Part shown: in pieces, positions 8,397 through 17,812 of the stretch | How the letters are laid out: every line of letters begins with the position of its first letter | How positions within the stretch are numbered: the first letter of the stretch is position 1 | Assembly (NCBI RefSeq): GCF_028464225.1 | Contig: NZ_JAQPCN010000004.1 | Location: forward strand, 124,001-188,000 | Reading direction: 5' to 3' | Length of the DNA: 64,000 nt | DNA from: Zeaxanthinibacter sp. PT1 | GTDB lineage: Bacteria > Bacteroidota > Bacteroidia > Flavobacteriales > Flavobacteriaceae | Notes under the pieces: generated by a model | The model's database searches: none | Told to the model about the DNA's origin: nothing | The model's input: only the letters and a program-made list of their open reading frames with translations | Translations under genes and position numbers: made by a program

Positions 8397-9281
8397 TTAC
8401 ATCTGTAACCTCATAAAAATTTCATGGCTGTTTTGCGATGCGTTGTAAACCTCACTTTGTACCGCTGCCTCATAGGCATATCCAAGGGCAATTGAGTTCG
8501 ATACTTTAAAAAGGAATAAACCACTGATACTTTCCCTGAAGCGGTAGCTGGCCCCAAGGTCAAATCTCTGTCCAAAGTTAAGCATGGCAGTCATATCAAC
8601 CGATATTGGGGAGGCATCCACATATCGCAACATGCTCGAAGCGGTTAACTCCAGGTTGTTGCCTAAGGCAAAGGCACATCCACCCATAAGGTAGGCATGC
8701 AGCCTCTCCTCTCCGAGATAGGCATTGCCATCCCGTTCCTGCAGCCGATCCGAGCCAAGGAGTTTAGGTGCTGACAGTGAAACAAAATATTTATCCGCTT
8801 TCAGGTAGGCTCCCACACCCACGTTGGGTGTAAACCGTGAATCATAGCCAGAAAGGCTTCCATCCTGTCCTACACCATAGGTAACCAGTCCGTCGCTGTT
8901 TACATTATAACTGTTGCCACTGCCTTTTATCCCCAAGTAAAGTACCTGGCTGTGGTTTAGCCTAAGGGCATAGGAAAAATCGATCCCCACCCAGGTTTGT
9001 GACTCCACAAAGGTTTTGTCGTTGAGGACTGTAACCCCCAATCCAATATTCCTGCCCACAGGCATGGAGAAAATGGCACTCTGGCTTTCAGGGGCTCCTT
9101 CAACGCCAGCCCACTGGCTGCGCAGGCCAAGACCCAGTTCGGCCCCTTCACCAGATCCAGCATATGCCGGGTTGAAAAGGTTCATATTGTACCGGTAGAA
9201 TATATACATGGGGTCTTGCTGTGCCCAGGCGGTAAGAACAAAGAAGGAAAAAATCGCCGTAAATAAAAGTTGTTTTTTCAT
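8397..9281 (-). CDS. PorP/SprF family type IX secretion membrane protein
   Basis: A 294-residue outer-membrane beta-barrel protein. A signal peptide (about residues 1-20, ending A-W-A-Q-Q) is followed by the family opening Q-Q-D-P-M-Y-I-F-Y and N-x-x-N-P-A-Y-A-G-S, then alternating beta strands ending in an aromatic/methionine residue. SprF-like proteins are partners needed for secretion of type B-sorted T9SS cargo such as SprB. The gene lies 30 nt downstream of the gene for a large protein with exactly such a C-terminus, the classical arrangement, so the two probably form a substrate-partner pair in one operon. Confidence 0.88.
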   Translation of the reverse strand: MKKQLLFTAIFSFFVLTAWAQQDPMYIFYRYNMNLFNPAYAGSGEGAELGLGLRSQWAGVEGAPESQSAIFSMPVGRNIGLGVTVLNDKTFVESQTWVGIDFSYALRLNHSQVLYLGIKGSGNSYNVNSDGLVTYGVGQDGSLSGYDSRFTPNVGVGAYLKADKYFVSLSAPKLLGSDRLQERDGNAYLGEERLHAYLMGGCAFALGNNLELTASSMLRYVDASPISVDMTAMLNFGQRFDLGASYRFRESISGLFLFKVSNSIALGYAYEAAVQSEVYNASQNSHEIFMRLQM

Positions 9282-9311
9282 CGTGATATCTATTGAATAC
9301 GTTGTTGGATT

Positions 9312-11846
9312 TTAATAATTGATAAACAGCCATCCCTGAATCTGTGGGGTGCCATTCCCCAAGTCGATTGCAAAGAAATAGGAGCCAGCCGGCAATTTTT
9401 CACTATTGTTCTTGTAATGTCCCTCCCAGTTATTGCGATAACCCCGTACTGCATAAACCATCTGTCCTTGGCGGTTATAAACCTTTACCGTGTTATTGGG
9501 GTAATTCTCGATATCCGGAATGATCCAGCTATCATTAAGGCCGTCACCGTTGGGCGTCATCGCCTGGGCAGGCCTCACCGATTTGCCAACTTCTGGTCTT
9601 TCTTCTTCCTCGAAAGGCTCGTTATCTTCCTCCGGGAAGTCCGCGGGGTCTAGTGGATCTGTTCCTAATGCAATTTCTTCATCATCACTATAACCATCGC
9701 CATCATCGTCCTGGTCGGCATTATCTCCGGTACCATCGCCATCAGTATCTGTATCTTCGTTTTCATCCAGAGGGAAAGCATCGTCCTCATCAGCCGTGCC
9801 ATCACCATCATCATCAGTATCGGCATTGTCGCCGTTACCGTCACCATCGGTATCCCTATCTTCGTTCGCGTCCTGAGGGAAAGCATCGTTTTCATCAGCG
9901 ATGCCATCACCGTCGTCATCAGTGTCGGCATTGTTACCAGTGCCGTCCCCATCTGTATCCGTATCTTCGGTTTTATCTAATGGAAAGGCGTCATTTTCAT
10001 CAGCTATGCCATCACCGTCGTCATCGGTATCCGCATTGTCACCGGTCCCGTCCCCATCTGTATCCGTATCTTCGGCTTCATCCAGTGGAAAGGCGTCATT
10101 TTCATCTGGGGTGCCATCTCCATCATCATCATCATCGCACAGGTCGCCCATACCATCGATATCTGTATCAGTTTGATCTGTATTTGAAAAAAGTGGACAA
10201 TTATCCGTATGGTCTTCAATTCCATCGTTATCGTCATCTTCATCACAGACATCTCCCTGTCCATCTTCATCAGCGTCTGACTGGTCTGGGTTAGGTATCG
10301 ATTTACAATTGTCCGTAAGGTCACTCACCCCGTCACCGTCTGTATCTTCATCATCTGAATTGGTAATTACAATTTCAAAGCTGCTTTCAAAGGTCCCCCC
10401 ATATAGGTCCGTAACCCTAACCCTGATCGAGTACACATTCCTGACTTCAAAATCGAAAATCTCCCCGGCCTGCAGCGTATTACCATTGATTGTAAAGCTG
10501 GCATTATCATCATCACCCTGGCCACTTACTAATTGATAACTATGGGCATCACCGCTATCGGGGTCAGATACTGAAAAATTACCAATATGCTCCCCAACCG
10601 TATTGTTTTCAAGGATTTCATTGGAAGAAATGGAAGCATTGATAGGTGCTGTATTCTCTGCAATGGTAATTTGAACCTGGTCATTTGAAGGCTCGCAACC
10701 GTTAGTAGTAATTTCCCATTGGTAGGTATACACTCCGTTAACTAGTCCGGAAAGGTCAAGAATATTATCATTCGGTGATTCGTTTGGCGTATTCGGCCCC
10801 GATACGAGGGTCCAGGCCCCGACCCCAACCTCAGCAGTATTTGCCAGGAGTTGAGCTGTAGTAGTTCCTGACACCAGGTATTGATCTTCCCCGGCATCCG
10901 CTACGGTCGGTTCCGCAGAAATAACCACCTCTTCCGAATAAACACCGGAAGAATTATCCTCACGGAGTATGGTAAGGGTAACATTGTAAATGCCTGCCTG
11001 AGCATATGCATGGGAAGGGCCCTGTTGTGTAGAGGTATTTCCATCCCCAAAATCCCAATCATACGCCACTACAGGGGAACCGCCCTCTTCCCTGAATGAA
11101 AAAGTAAGGTTGTTGGAAGGGAAGCAGGTATCGCCGGTAACTTCGATAGCCCCGGTTAGCCACATCATCATATTCGCAAATAATTGGTATCCGTGAATTT
11201 TATTTTCGTGTATCGCTGCATCTGGGGATACAGCAATTCCAATAACCCGGCCACTGCCGTTCACCCCTACATTTTCCCTGGCCTGTATGCCTGGTCGGCC
11301 ATCCGAAAATTTGGCGATGGAATAGGCTTCCGGCGCCAGCGTATTGGAGGTGGAAGACCAGAGGTTCCCCACATTCCAGGTATCAGTATCAATTATAAAG
11401 GGGTAATTAAGCGCAGGGTGGTGGGGTATATCAATCGTTCCAAAATGCGAGGGTCCCATGGACTGACTTGCAGGTATAAGAGCATCGTAAGTCCAGGCGC
11501 CACCAATTCGGATGGATGCATTGGCGAAGAGGAAGATACCTACGCCCCCTCCATTATCTACATACGATTTTAAGGCCTGGCCCATACCATAACCTGAATT
11601 GTAACCTGAATTTGTTACAACCATGACCGCGTCATAGTTAGCTAAATAATTTACGTCATATTTATTGGGCGCATCCCACACGACAGCATCAACAGTATCA
11701 AAAGCCCCGGTTGCAAAAAGGTCAGCGGCGTGATCCTGGGCTCTGGTAAGATAAGAGGAGCTTCCTCCATAGAGCACAAGGATGTCCTGTGCAGATACAA
11801 TAAAAATTGTACATAAATAAAAAAGGCAAAAAATAATTCGCTTCAT
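9312..11846 (-). CDS. Large secreted protein: GATase/ThuA-like domain, PKD, TSP3 repeats, T9SS type B C-terminus
   Basis: I place the start at the ATG at 11846, which opens a signal peptide (M-K-R-I-I-F-C-L-F, ending V-S-A-Q); an in-frame ATG 78 nt further upstream gives an unlikely N-terminus. The 844-residue product has, in order: a ThuA/amidotransferase-like alpha/beta domain (about 20-225); a PKD domain (about 230-315, with D-W-D-F-G-D-G); a region about 320-400; a cadherin-like domain (about 405-495); an Asp-rich thrombospondin type 3 calcium-binding region with four near-identical 35-residue repeats; and a gliding-motility-associated C-terminal sorting domain (last ~80, M-T-P-N-G-D-G-L-N-D). 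It would be exported by T9SS to the cell surface with the adjacent SprF-like protein. The ligand is unknown. Confidence 0.88.
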   Translation of the reverse strand: MKRIIFCLFYLCTIFIVSAQDILVLYGGSSSYLTRAQDHAADLFATGAFDTVDAVVWDAPNKYDVNYLANYDAVMVVTNSGYNSGYGMGQALKSYVDNGGGVGIFLFANASIRIGGAWTYDALIPASQSMGPSHFGTIDIPHHPALNYPFIIDTDTWNVGNLWSSTSNTLAPEAYSIAKFSDGRPGIQARENVGVNGSGRVIGIAVSPDAAIHENKIHGYQLFANMMMWLTGAIEVTGDTCFPSNNLTFSFREEGGSPVVAYDWDFGDGNTSTQQGPSHAYAQAGIYNVTLTILREDNSSGVYSEEVVISAEPTVADAGEDQYLVSGTTTAQLLANTAEVGVGAWTLVSGPNTPNESPNDNILDLSGLVNGVYTYQWEITTNGCEPSNDQVQITIAENTAPINASISSNEILENNTVGEHIGNFSVSDPDSGDAHSYQLVSGQGDDDNASFTINGNTLQAGEIFDFEVRNVYSIRVRVTDLYGGTFESSFEIVITNSDDEDTDGDGVSDLTDNCKSIPNPDQSDADEDGQGDVCDEDDDNDGIEDHTDNCPLFSNTDQTDTDIDGMGDLCDDDDDGDGTPDENDAFPLDEAEDTDTDGDGTGDNADTDDDGDGIADENDAFPLDKTEDTDTDGDGTGNNADTDDDGDGIADENDAFPQDANEDRDTDGDGNGDNADTDDDGDGTADEDDAFPLDENEDTDTDGDGTGDNADQDDDGDGYSDDEEIALGTDPLDPADFPEEDNEPFEEEERPEVGKSVRPAQAMTPNGDGLNDSWIIPDIENYPNNTVKVYNRQGQMVYAVRGYRNNWEGHYKNNSEKLPAGSYFFAIDLGNGTPQIQGWLFINY
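9687..10106 (-). repeat. Four tandem 105-bp coding repeats (TSP3-type Ca2+-binding)
   Basis: Reading the minus strand from 10106 to 9687, four consecutive 35-codon units each start D-E-N/D-D-A-F-P and end D-D-D-G-D-G. They differ at a few positions only (for example L-D-E-A, L-D-K-T, Q-D-A-N, L-D-E-N after A-F-P). The close DNA similarity suggests recent expansion by unequal recombination. The acidic repeats are expected to bind Ca2+ and form a rigid stalk. Confidence 0.9.
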
Positions 11847-12080
11847 GTTCAGAAGGTATGTAATGGTTAAAAATTGTTGAAAACCGGTGCTCTTATACGG
11901 CTCTTGTAGCTTAGGAGCGTTCAAACCTAGATTTTTATTGTACTACTTTTCCTATATAAGTTGTAACCGTAGACCTGGCTGTTGTGAACTTGAGAAAAAA
12001 AGTGGTTAGCACTTTTATGGAAATGGTATCAGACCGAAAATCCAGTTAGCCTATTTTAATAAAATCTGGATTGAGGTATA

Positions 12081-12651
12081 TATCTGAGTGGAGGTAACTA
12101 TTACAGCGTAAATGCAAGTGGACTTGAGACTTATAATATTAATTCGGACCCCTCCCTCCAGGATATCAGTAATTTTTCACCAAATGTGGGGGAGGAGCAT
12201 ACTCTGTGGCCCATGGATATTATTTGTCCTTGTCTGTACCTCGTCTGTTAAGTAGTGAAAAAGTAAAGGCCCAGGATGGGATGGCATCCGCGGTAACAGA
12301 CCGTCCGCACCTCTTCCTCAGTGGAGGGTATAATTTTGCGGTCTCAGGGGATGGACCCTGGAGCCTTCCACGCTTCTGCGATACGTGTCCGGGGCTCCGG
12401 CATCGTTAGAGTTAACGGCCATGACCGATTATAACCGGATAGTGAAATTCGGACTCAGCAACCGCACAGATAAGGCCATGGCGGGCCTGATCAAACTTAA
12501 TCTCTGGAACCAGTTCGATCTCGGTTATGCCTATGAAACCCAGTTCGGTAAACAGGTTATAGCCAATGCGGGAAACACCCATAAATTGTTTCTTCGCTAC
12601 CGCATTAATACCGCCGTGGTACGCACTATTGCTGATGCCTCAGGAGATTAA
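12081..12651 (+). pseudogene. Decayed PorP/SprF family gene
   Basis: Three-frame reading recovers fragments of an SprF-like barrel. From about 12091, G-G-N-Y-Y-S-V-N-A-S-G-L-E-T-Y aligns with the intact SprF-like protein of this locus (G-N-S-Y-N-V-N-S-D-G-L-V-T-Y). The frame breaks near 12187-12193, where one G seems lost from a G run. It continues as A-H-G-Y-Y-L-S-L-S-V-P-R-L-L, breaks again near 12355-12360 (ACCCTGG), then runs to the stop as L-R-Y-V-S-G-A-P-A-S-L-E-L-T-A and L-G-Y-A-Y-E-T-Q-F-G. The 5' end including the signal peptide is missing or unrecognisable, and a TGA lies just before the first fragment (about 12084). So the gene is both truncated and frameshifted. It is transcribed away from the intact T9SS gene pair. 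Confidence 0.75.
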
Positions 12652-12701
12652 ACCGGAAGGTGAAGTAAAAATTCAGGGCAGTATTACTTATGCTAAACAA
12701 G

Positions 12702-12730
12702 AACGGGAACTTTAAAAGTTCCCGTTTTTT
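12702..12730. terminator. Terminator between SprF pseudogene and catalase
   Basis: An 11-bp stem (12702-12712 with 12716-12726) with a three-base loop, followed by a T tract to 12730 on the plus strand. The minus-strand catalase gene ends 51 bases away and may use it too. Confidence 0.75.
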
Positions 12731-12780
12731 AATACCACAGGTTCAGGGTTCCCCTAACTGCCTGTACGGATCAGTCCTTA

Positions 12781-14910
12781 TCAGACCGCAACAGCTTTCG
12801 CAACTTCCATCCTGTCCCAGTTTCTGTGCTGTGCAATGGCATCGCAGAACTTGTCAGCATCCGCATCGATAAACAAAGCCTTGTCTTTTTTGTGATCTCT
12901 AGCAAAGGTTTCATCCAGCAGTTGTTTTCCTTCACCAGAAACAGCAATGGCTTTGCAATGTTTAAAAGCTTCGTTCACAAACTTTATGAATTTCTTCTCT
13001 TTCAGCAGCGCCTTAGCGGAAGCTGCTCCGCCAGGAATATAAACTGCATCGAACAAGACACTTTCCGTGGTGGCAATAGCAGCATCTACAGCGTATTTAT
13101 TTCCTTTACCCGATTTTATGCTACCACCGTGGGGTGCCACAACCTGTACGACTGCATTCCTTTGTTCAAGGGTTTTCTTCATCACGCCAAATTGCTCCTC
13201 GGAAAAACCTTCTGCTGCCAAGAAGGCAATTTTCCTGGTTGCGATACTATCAAACCGTGTATTTGCCTGGCTCAGGGCTGAAGATTTATCCAGGTAATTC
13301 TTAGCCGGTCCGGGTTGAAAATCTTCCGGATTACTGTCAGCACCAATCGCCTGGTTAATAGGCTGTTCTATTTTATCCGGAATCTCCATACCAAGGTTCT
13401 CTGCTACCTTGTTTGCCAGACCCTTATCTATCTGCTGGATGAGCCATAACATTCGTTCTTTAATATGAGCGTGCATACATTTCCCCAGTTCAAATGAATA
13501 AGCATCTGCTACATGCTCCTGTTCCCAGGAAGCAAGGCTGCGATAGAACAATGCAGGCTGGGAAAAATGATCACTAAAACTCTTGCTGCGCGTCCTTATC
13601 TTTTTAGCATCTATGCGCTCCTCATAAGAATGGAATGCACCTTCGGCTATTTTGGATAAATGGGGGCAACCTCCGCCCAGGGTATTCGGGAAATATGCGG
13701 TTTGTCCTTTAGGGATCTGGGTTTGCATATGCCCGTCACGCTGGTTATGGAATGTTTCGGTTACGGGTTGGTTGATGGGTATCTGGTGAAAATTAGGACT
13801 ACCCAGGCGTGATAGCTGTGTATCCCGGTAAGAAAACAACCTTCCCTGTAATAAAGGGTCGTTTGTAAAGTCGATTCCCGGTACTATGTTTCCAGGCAGG
13901 AAGGCCACCTGTTCAGTTTCGGCGAAAAAGTTCTCAGGGTTTCGGTTGAGGGTCATTTTCCCGATGATCTTTACAGGTACCGTTTCTTCCGGTACGAGCT
14001 TCGTCGGATCCAACAAGTCAAATTCAAAAGAGTGCTCTTCTTTTTCCGGGATGATTTGCATACCGAGTTCCCATTCAGGGTATTGTCCGGATTCAATAGC
14101 ATCCCAGAGATCACGCCTGTGGAAATCCGGGTCTGCGCCATTGATGCGTACCGCTTCGTCCCAGGTGACCGAGTGTACCCCCAAAACAGGTTTCCAGTGG
14201 AATTTGACAAAATGAGCTTCACCCTTGTCGTTGATTAAACGGTAGGTATGGATCCCAAAACCTTCCATCATCCGGAGGCTTCTCGGGATAGCCCTGTCAC
14301 TCATAACCCAGATATGGTTGTGTAGTGTTTCGGTCGTCAGGGAAACAAAATCATAAAAAGTGTCATGGGCAGATGCGGCCTGCGGAATCTCTTTGTTGGG
14401 TTCCGGTTTTACTGAGTGAATAAGATCCGGGAATTTCATGGCGTCCTGAATAAAGAAAATGGGCATATTGTTCCCAACGAGATCCCAGGTGCCTTCCTCC
14501 GTATAGAATTTGACGGCGAATCCACGGACATCACGAGCCAGGTCCGGGGAACCTTTAGATCCCGCAACTGTGGAAAACCGGACAAAGACCGGGGTTTTTC
14601 GTTTGGTATCTGTAAAAATGCCGGCCTTGGAAAATTCGGCAATACTGTCATACAATTCAAAATAACCATGCGCCCCACTCCCTCGGGCATGCACGATCCT
14701 CTCCGGGATCCTTTCGTGGTCAAAACTGGTGATCTTCTCCCGGAGCAGGAAATCCTCAAGCAGGGTAGAACCCCTTGGGCCCGCTTTAAGGGAATTATTG
14801 GTATCGTTCACCTTAACTCCCTGACGGGTGGTGAGGGCCTTGCCTTCAGGATCGACCATATTCTTTTGTAACTGCTCTATTTTTTGAGTGTTAGATTCTT
14901 TCTTAGCCAT
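12781..14910 (-). CDS. katE: Large-subunit catalase (HPII type) with C-terminal DJ-1/PfpI-like domain
   Basis: A 709-residue clade II catalase that disproportionates hydrogen peroxide using haem. The catalytic His74 lies in V-H-A-R-G-S-G-A-H-G, Asn147 in L-V-G-N-N-M-P, and the haem-ligand tyrosine in R-L-F-S-Y-R-D-T-Q about residue 360. Residues about 555-700 form the class I amidotransferase-like (DJ-1/PfpI) domain that distinguishes large catalases from the ~480-residue form. No signal peptide is present, so it acts in the cytoplasm. It stands alone between a terminator and a divergent gene. Other peroxide-response genes (oxyR, dps) are 17 kb away. Confidence 0.93.
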   Translation of the reverse strand: MAKKESNTQKIEQLQKNMVDPEGKALTTRQGVKVNDTNNSLKAGPRGSTLLEDFLLREKITSFDHERIPERIVHARGSGAHGYFELYDSIAEFSKAGIFTDTKRKTPVFVRFSTVAGSKGSPDLARDVRGFAVKFYTEEGTWDLVGNNMPIFFIQDAMKFPDLIHSVKPEPNKEIPQAASAHDTFYDFVSLTTETLHNHIWVMSDRAIPRSLRMMEGFGIHTYRLINDKGEAHFVKFHWKPVLGVHSVTWDEAVRINGADPDFHRRDLWDAIESGQYPEWELGMQIIPEKEEHSFEFDLLDPTKLVPEETVPVKIIGKMTLNRNPENFFAETEQVAFLPGNIVPGIDFTNDPLLQGRLFSYRDTQLSRLGSPNFHQIPINQPVTETFHNQRDGHMQTQIPKGQTAYFPNTLGGGCPHLSKIAEGAFHSYEERIDAKKIRTRSKSFSDHFSQPALFYRSLASWEQEHVADAYSFELGKCMHAHIKERMLWLIQQIDKGLANKVAENLGMEIPDKIEQPINQAIGADSNPEDFQPGPAKNYLDKSSALSQANTRFDSIATRKIAFLAAEGFSEEQFGVMKKTLEQRNAVVQVVAPHGGSIKSGKGNKYAVDAAIATTESVLFDAVYIPGGAASAKALLKEKKFIKFVNEAFKHCKAIAVSGEGKQLLDETFARDHKKDKALFIDADADKFCDAIAQHRNWDRMEVAKAVAV

Positions 14911-15161
14911 AATCGTTGTTTTATGTTCAGCTCTAGGTGTGGTTAAATTAGCTGATAAAAGATCGTGGAGAAGGCTCTATGCGATAATATAATAGCTTTA
15001 AGAGCAGCAAAGAAGAAGCAAAATTACTTGCCGGTGATAACCGGGTTATTCCCGTCTGTTGAAAAAATCAGATATAAATTGAATAGCGTTAATCTTTGGT
15101 GTGCCTGGTAACGTGTTAATCCCGTGCCTGTTCTAATATTGTATAACGATACCTGGAGATC

Positions 15162-15911
15162 ATGATAGTGAATCATCTTTTGGAAGGCTGGGAAGTTATC
15201 TCTCACTATACCCATGGCTTATTAGCCGGCAAAATAGCTATGCAGGTAAAGCCTTCATCCAGGCCTGCCTATTGGGAAGATGTGCTTACTGCTATCATTG
15301 AGCATGATGACTACCTGTTAGATTTTGATAAAAAGAATTACCTCACAGATATCGGTACCCCCATGGATTTCACCCAGGATAAACGATCTGATTCGGATGC
15401 CCTGGCCCATGCTGAACTTGTATATGAAAATGCAGCCCAGAAATCACAAATGGTGGCATTGCTGATTGGAGCTCATCTCGAATTCCTTTATGGTGATAAG
15501 AAAGCCGGACACAAAGGCTTTAAGAGCTTTTTCAATATGGTATTGACCGAGAGAAAGAAACAATTAAAATTATACGGTTGGAGCAAAGATAATCTCGAGG
15601 AGGCCTATGGGTTGATGCGATTTTGTGACCGCGCTTCCCTGATTCTCTGCCAGCGTCAGCTGCCTGCCCGGGACCGGAAACTGGAGATCAATAAAGGCCT
15701 GGAACATCATCGGTACTTTATTCATGGCGAGCCCGGGCAGGTGAGTATTGAACCCTGGCCTTTCCGGGAGTCCAGGTTCGAATTGCACTATGAGACCAGG
15801 CTTCTTCAGAAGGCATCCTTCAGATCTAACAAACAGTTAGCAAAAGCGGTAGAAAAAGCTCCGATCAAATTAGAGTCTGTGGTTTTTGAAGCGGCTGATA
15901 GGCAGGGCTGA
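15162..15911 (+). CDS. DUF3891 family protein
   Basis: A 249-residue soluble protein without signal peptide or membrane segment. The opening (M-I-V-N-H-L then S-H-Y-T-H-G-L-L-A-G-K-I-A) and later E-H-D-D-Y and A-H-x-E-L-V-Y match my memory of DUF3891. The conserved His and Asp residues recall an HD-like metal site, but no activity is established. It lies 18 nt upstream of a large FAD-binding protein gene on the same strand, so the two are probably co-transcribed. Upstream, 251 nt separate it from the divergent catalase gene; no clear promoter box was seen there. Confidence 0.65.
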   Translation: MIVNHLLEGWEVISHYTHGLLAGKIAMQVKPSSRPAYWEDVLTAIIEHDDYLLDFDKKNYLTDIGTPMDFTQDKRSDSDALAHAELVYENAAQKSQMVALLIGAHLEFLYGDKKAGHKGFKSFFNMVLTERKKQLKLYGWSKDNLEEAYGLMRFCDRASLILCQRQLPARDRKLEINKGLEHHRYFIHGEPGQVSIEPWPFRESRFELHYETRLLQKASFRSNKQLAKAVEKAPIKLESVVFEAADRQG

Positions 15912-15929
15912 TATTAATATTCTTCAAAT

Positions 15930-17750
15930 ATGAATAGATCCATAAAAGTAGGTGTTATCGGCAGTGGTGCCACTGCCTTATTTTTCCTTAAACACGTTTC
16001 GGATCAACTGGAGGTATTCAGGGATATTCTCCTTGAAATCACCATTTTTGAGAAGGAGGACAAGATGGCCATGGGGATGCCCTACAACCCCAGGACTACA
16101 GATATCCATAATTTATCCAATATTTCTTCTGACGAAATACCTGCGCTTCCCGAAACTTTTGGAAATTGGCTTAGAAGGCAGGACAAGCAGACTCTGCAGG
16201 CATTGAATATAAATGACCGGGATATTGATGATTCCAAGGTATACAGCCGCCTGGCCCTGGGGTATTATCTGCACGCCCAATACGGTAAATTGACTTTTAA
16301 AATAAACTCAGGAGGTGTGGCTGTTCGCGAAATGAACAATACCATGGTGACAGACATCGTATATGACACTGACCGATCTATGGTAAAGGTAGTTGACGAC
16401 AGGGGGGAAGTCTATGATTTTTCTAAAGTGATCATTGCCACAGGTCATGCCTGGAAAGAAGGTGATAATCCACCCGCCGGCTATTATGCCTCTCCATGGC
16501 CCATTCAGAAAATTATTCCGCCAAAAGATACTTATCACAACTTCACTATCGGAACCCTGGGTGCCTCCCTGAGTGCTTTTGACGTAGTAAGCTCCCTGGC
16601 CCACAGGCATGGTACGTTTGCAGAGACTAATGGGGAGCTAAAATTCACCCGTGCGAAAAGAGCAAAGGATTTCAAGATTCAAATGCACTCGGCCGAAGGC
16701 TGGCTACCCCACCTTCAGTACCTACAGGAAAACCCCATGCGGGAGATCTATCGTCATACGGATAGGCAAACAGTACTATCGCTAGTAGACGATGAGGGAT
16801 ATTTAAGTTTAGAAACTTTCTTCCAGGAAGTTTGTAAGCCTGCCTTGAAATCGGCATTTCAGAAAGACAAAAAGGAATATTTAATTGATTCTTTGGATAA
16901 TCCCGGGTTTGGTATAGTGGATTTCGTGGAAAAACTATCGGGAGAACACGAATATGTGGATTCTTTTGATGGGATGAAACAGGAACTGGTAATGGCTGAA
17001 GCATTCCAGGCAAACAATCGTCCGGTGCATTGGAAAGAAACGCTCGATGACCTGATGTACTGCCTGAATTTCCATGCAGAACTGTTACCGGCGGAAGATC
17101 ACCTGCTATTGCAAAAGAAAATCATGCCTTTTTTATTGAATGTTATAGCTGCTCTGCCCTTACCATCGGCCAGAATTCTACTGGCTTTGCACCAGGCCGG
17201 CTGTATCGAGATGATACCCGGGAAGGTACAGATGTCGGATGATCATGCTAAAAGAAGTAACACGAAAATTATCCTGGAGAAGGAGGATGGTGATAAAGAG
17301 GAACTGGAATACCGGCTATTCATCAATTGTGCAGGGCAGGACCTTGTAGAACTGGAAGAATTTCCTTTCCCCGGACTGCTAAAAGCTAAGCATGTTCGAA
17401 AAGCCAGGGCGAATTTTAGAACAGCTAAAAGTCCGCATAAGGATTTTGAAAAAAAGGTGAGGGATAAGGTATTTGAAGAAAGGGGAAAACTTAGTTACGA
17501 AATCGGGGGCATCGACATAGATCCGACGTATCGTATCCTAGCCGAAGATGGTAAACCAATTGATGCTATCTGTGACATAGCGTTTTCCCATGCCCTTGGA
17601 ATCAGGCCGTATTCCTATGGACTGCAGGCTTGTAATGCCACAAGTAAGATTATGGTTACTGCATGGGCAGAGGACCTACAAAAGGACAGGCCCGGTACGG
17701 GGGGAAGCCGGGAGATGACCAAACTCTACGAAAGCACTGATGATCTGTAA
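15930..17750 (+). CDS. FAD/NAD(P)-binding protein (NAD_binding_9 type)
   Basis: A 606-residue flavoprotein-like sequence. The N-terminal Rossmann motif G-V-I-G-S-G-A-T-A (residues 8-16) is followed by I-F-E-K-E (acid for the ribose) and a M-G-M-P-Y-N-P motif near residue 50. The second half has I-N-C-A-G-Q-D (about 468-474), where NAD(P)H-dependent family members close the nucleotide site. These traits fit the FAD-NAD(P)-binding family seen in Bacteroidetes, often annotated only as a hypothetical or as an HI0933-like oxidoreductase. Substrate is unknown. It is the second gene of a likely two-gene operon with the DUF3891 protein. Confidence 0.75.
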   Translation: MNRSIKVGVIGSGATALFFLKHVSDQLEVFRDILLEITIFEKEDKMAMGMPYNPRTTDIHNLSNISSDEIPALPETFGNWLRRQDKQTLQALNINDRDIDDSKVYSRLALGYYLHAQYGKLTFKINSGGVAVREMNNTMVTDIVYDTDRSMVKVVDDRGEVYDFSKVIIATGHAWKEGDNPPAGYYASPWPIQKIIPPKDTYHNFTIGTLGASLSAFDVVSSLAHRHGTFAETNGELKFTRAKRAKDFKIQMHSAEGWLPHLQYLQENPMREIYRHTDRQTVLSLVDDEGYLSLETFFQEVCKPALKSAFQKDKKEYLIDSLDNPGFGIVDFVEKLSGEHEYVDSFDGMKQELVMAEAFQANNRPVHWKETLDDLMYCLNFHAELLPAEDHLLLQKKIMPFLLNVIAALPLPSARILLALHQAGCIEMIPGKVQMSDDHAKRSNTKIILEKEDGDKEELEYRLFINCAGQDLVELEEFPFPGLLKAKHVRKARANFRTAKSPHKDFEKKVRDKVFEERGKLSYEIGGIDIDPTYRILAEDGKPIDAICDIAFSHALGIRPYSYGLQACNATSKIMVTAWAEDLQKDRPGTGGSREMTKLYESTDDL

Positions 17751-17812
17751 GCCGCCTGGGTTTTTAAATCAGGACGCACGTTACTTGGCATCAATAGATT
17801 TAGTAAGCTTGC

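Noticed and set aside
9687-10106. Tandem repeat considered as a CRISPR-like array
   Set aside because: Units are contiguous in-frame coding repeats of 105 bp without spacers.
9653-10294. Long plus-strand frame rich in His/Arg/Tyr opposite the large secreted protein
   Set aside because: It is the antisense shadow of the Asp-rich TSP3 repeats; composition is explained by the complementary strand.
12187-12193. G-run in the SprF-like pseudogene as a phase-variation switch
   Set aside because: The run is short, a second frameshift exists further on, and the 5' end is missing, so slippage alone could not restore the gene.
15024-15215. 63-codon minus-strand frame upstream of the DUF3891 gene
   Set aside because: No domain and overlaps the start of the real gene; judged random.
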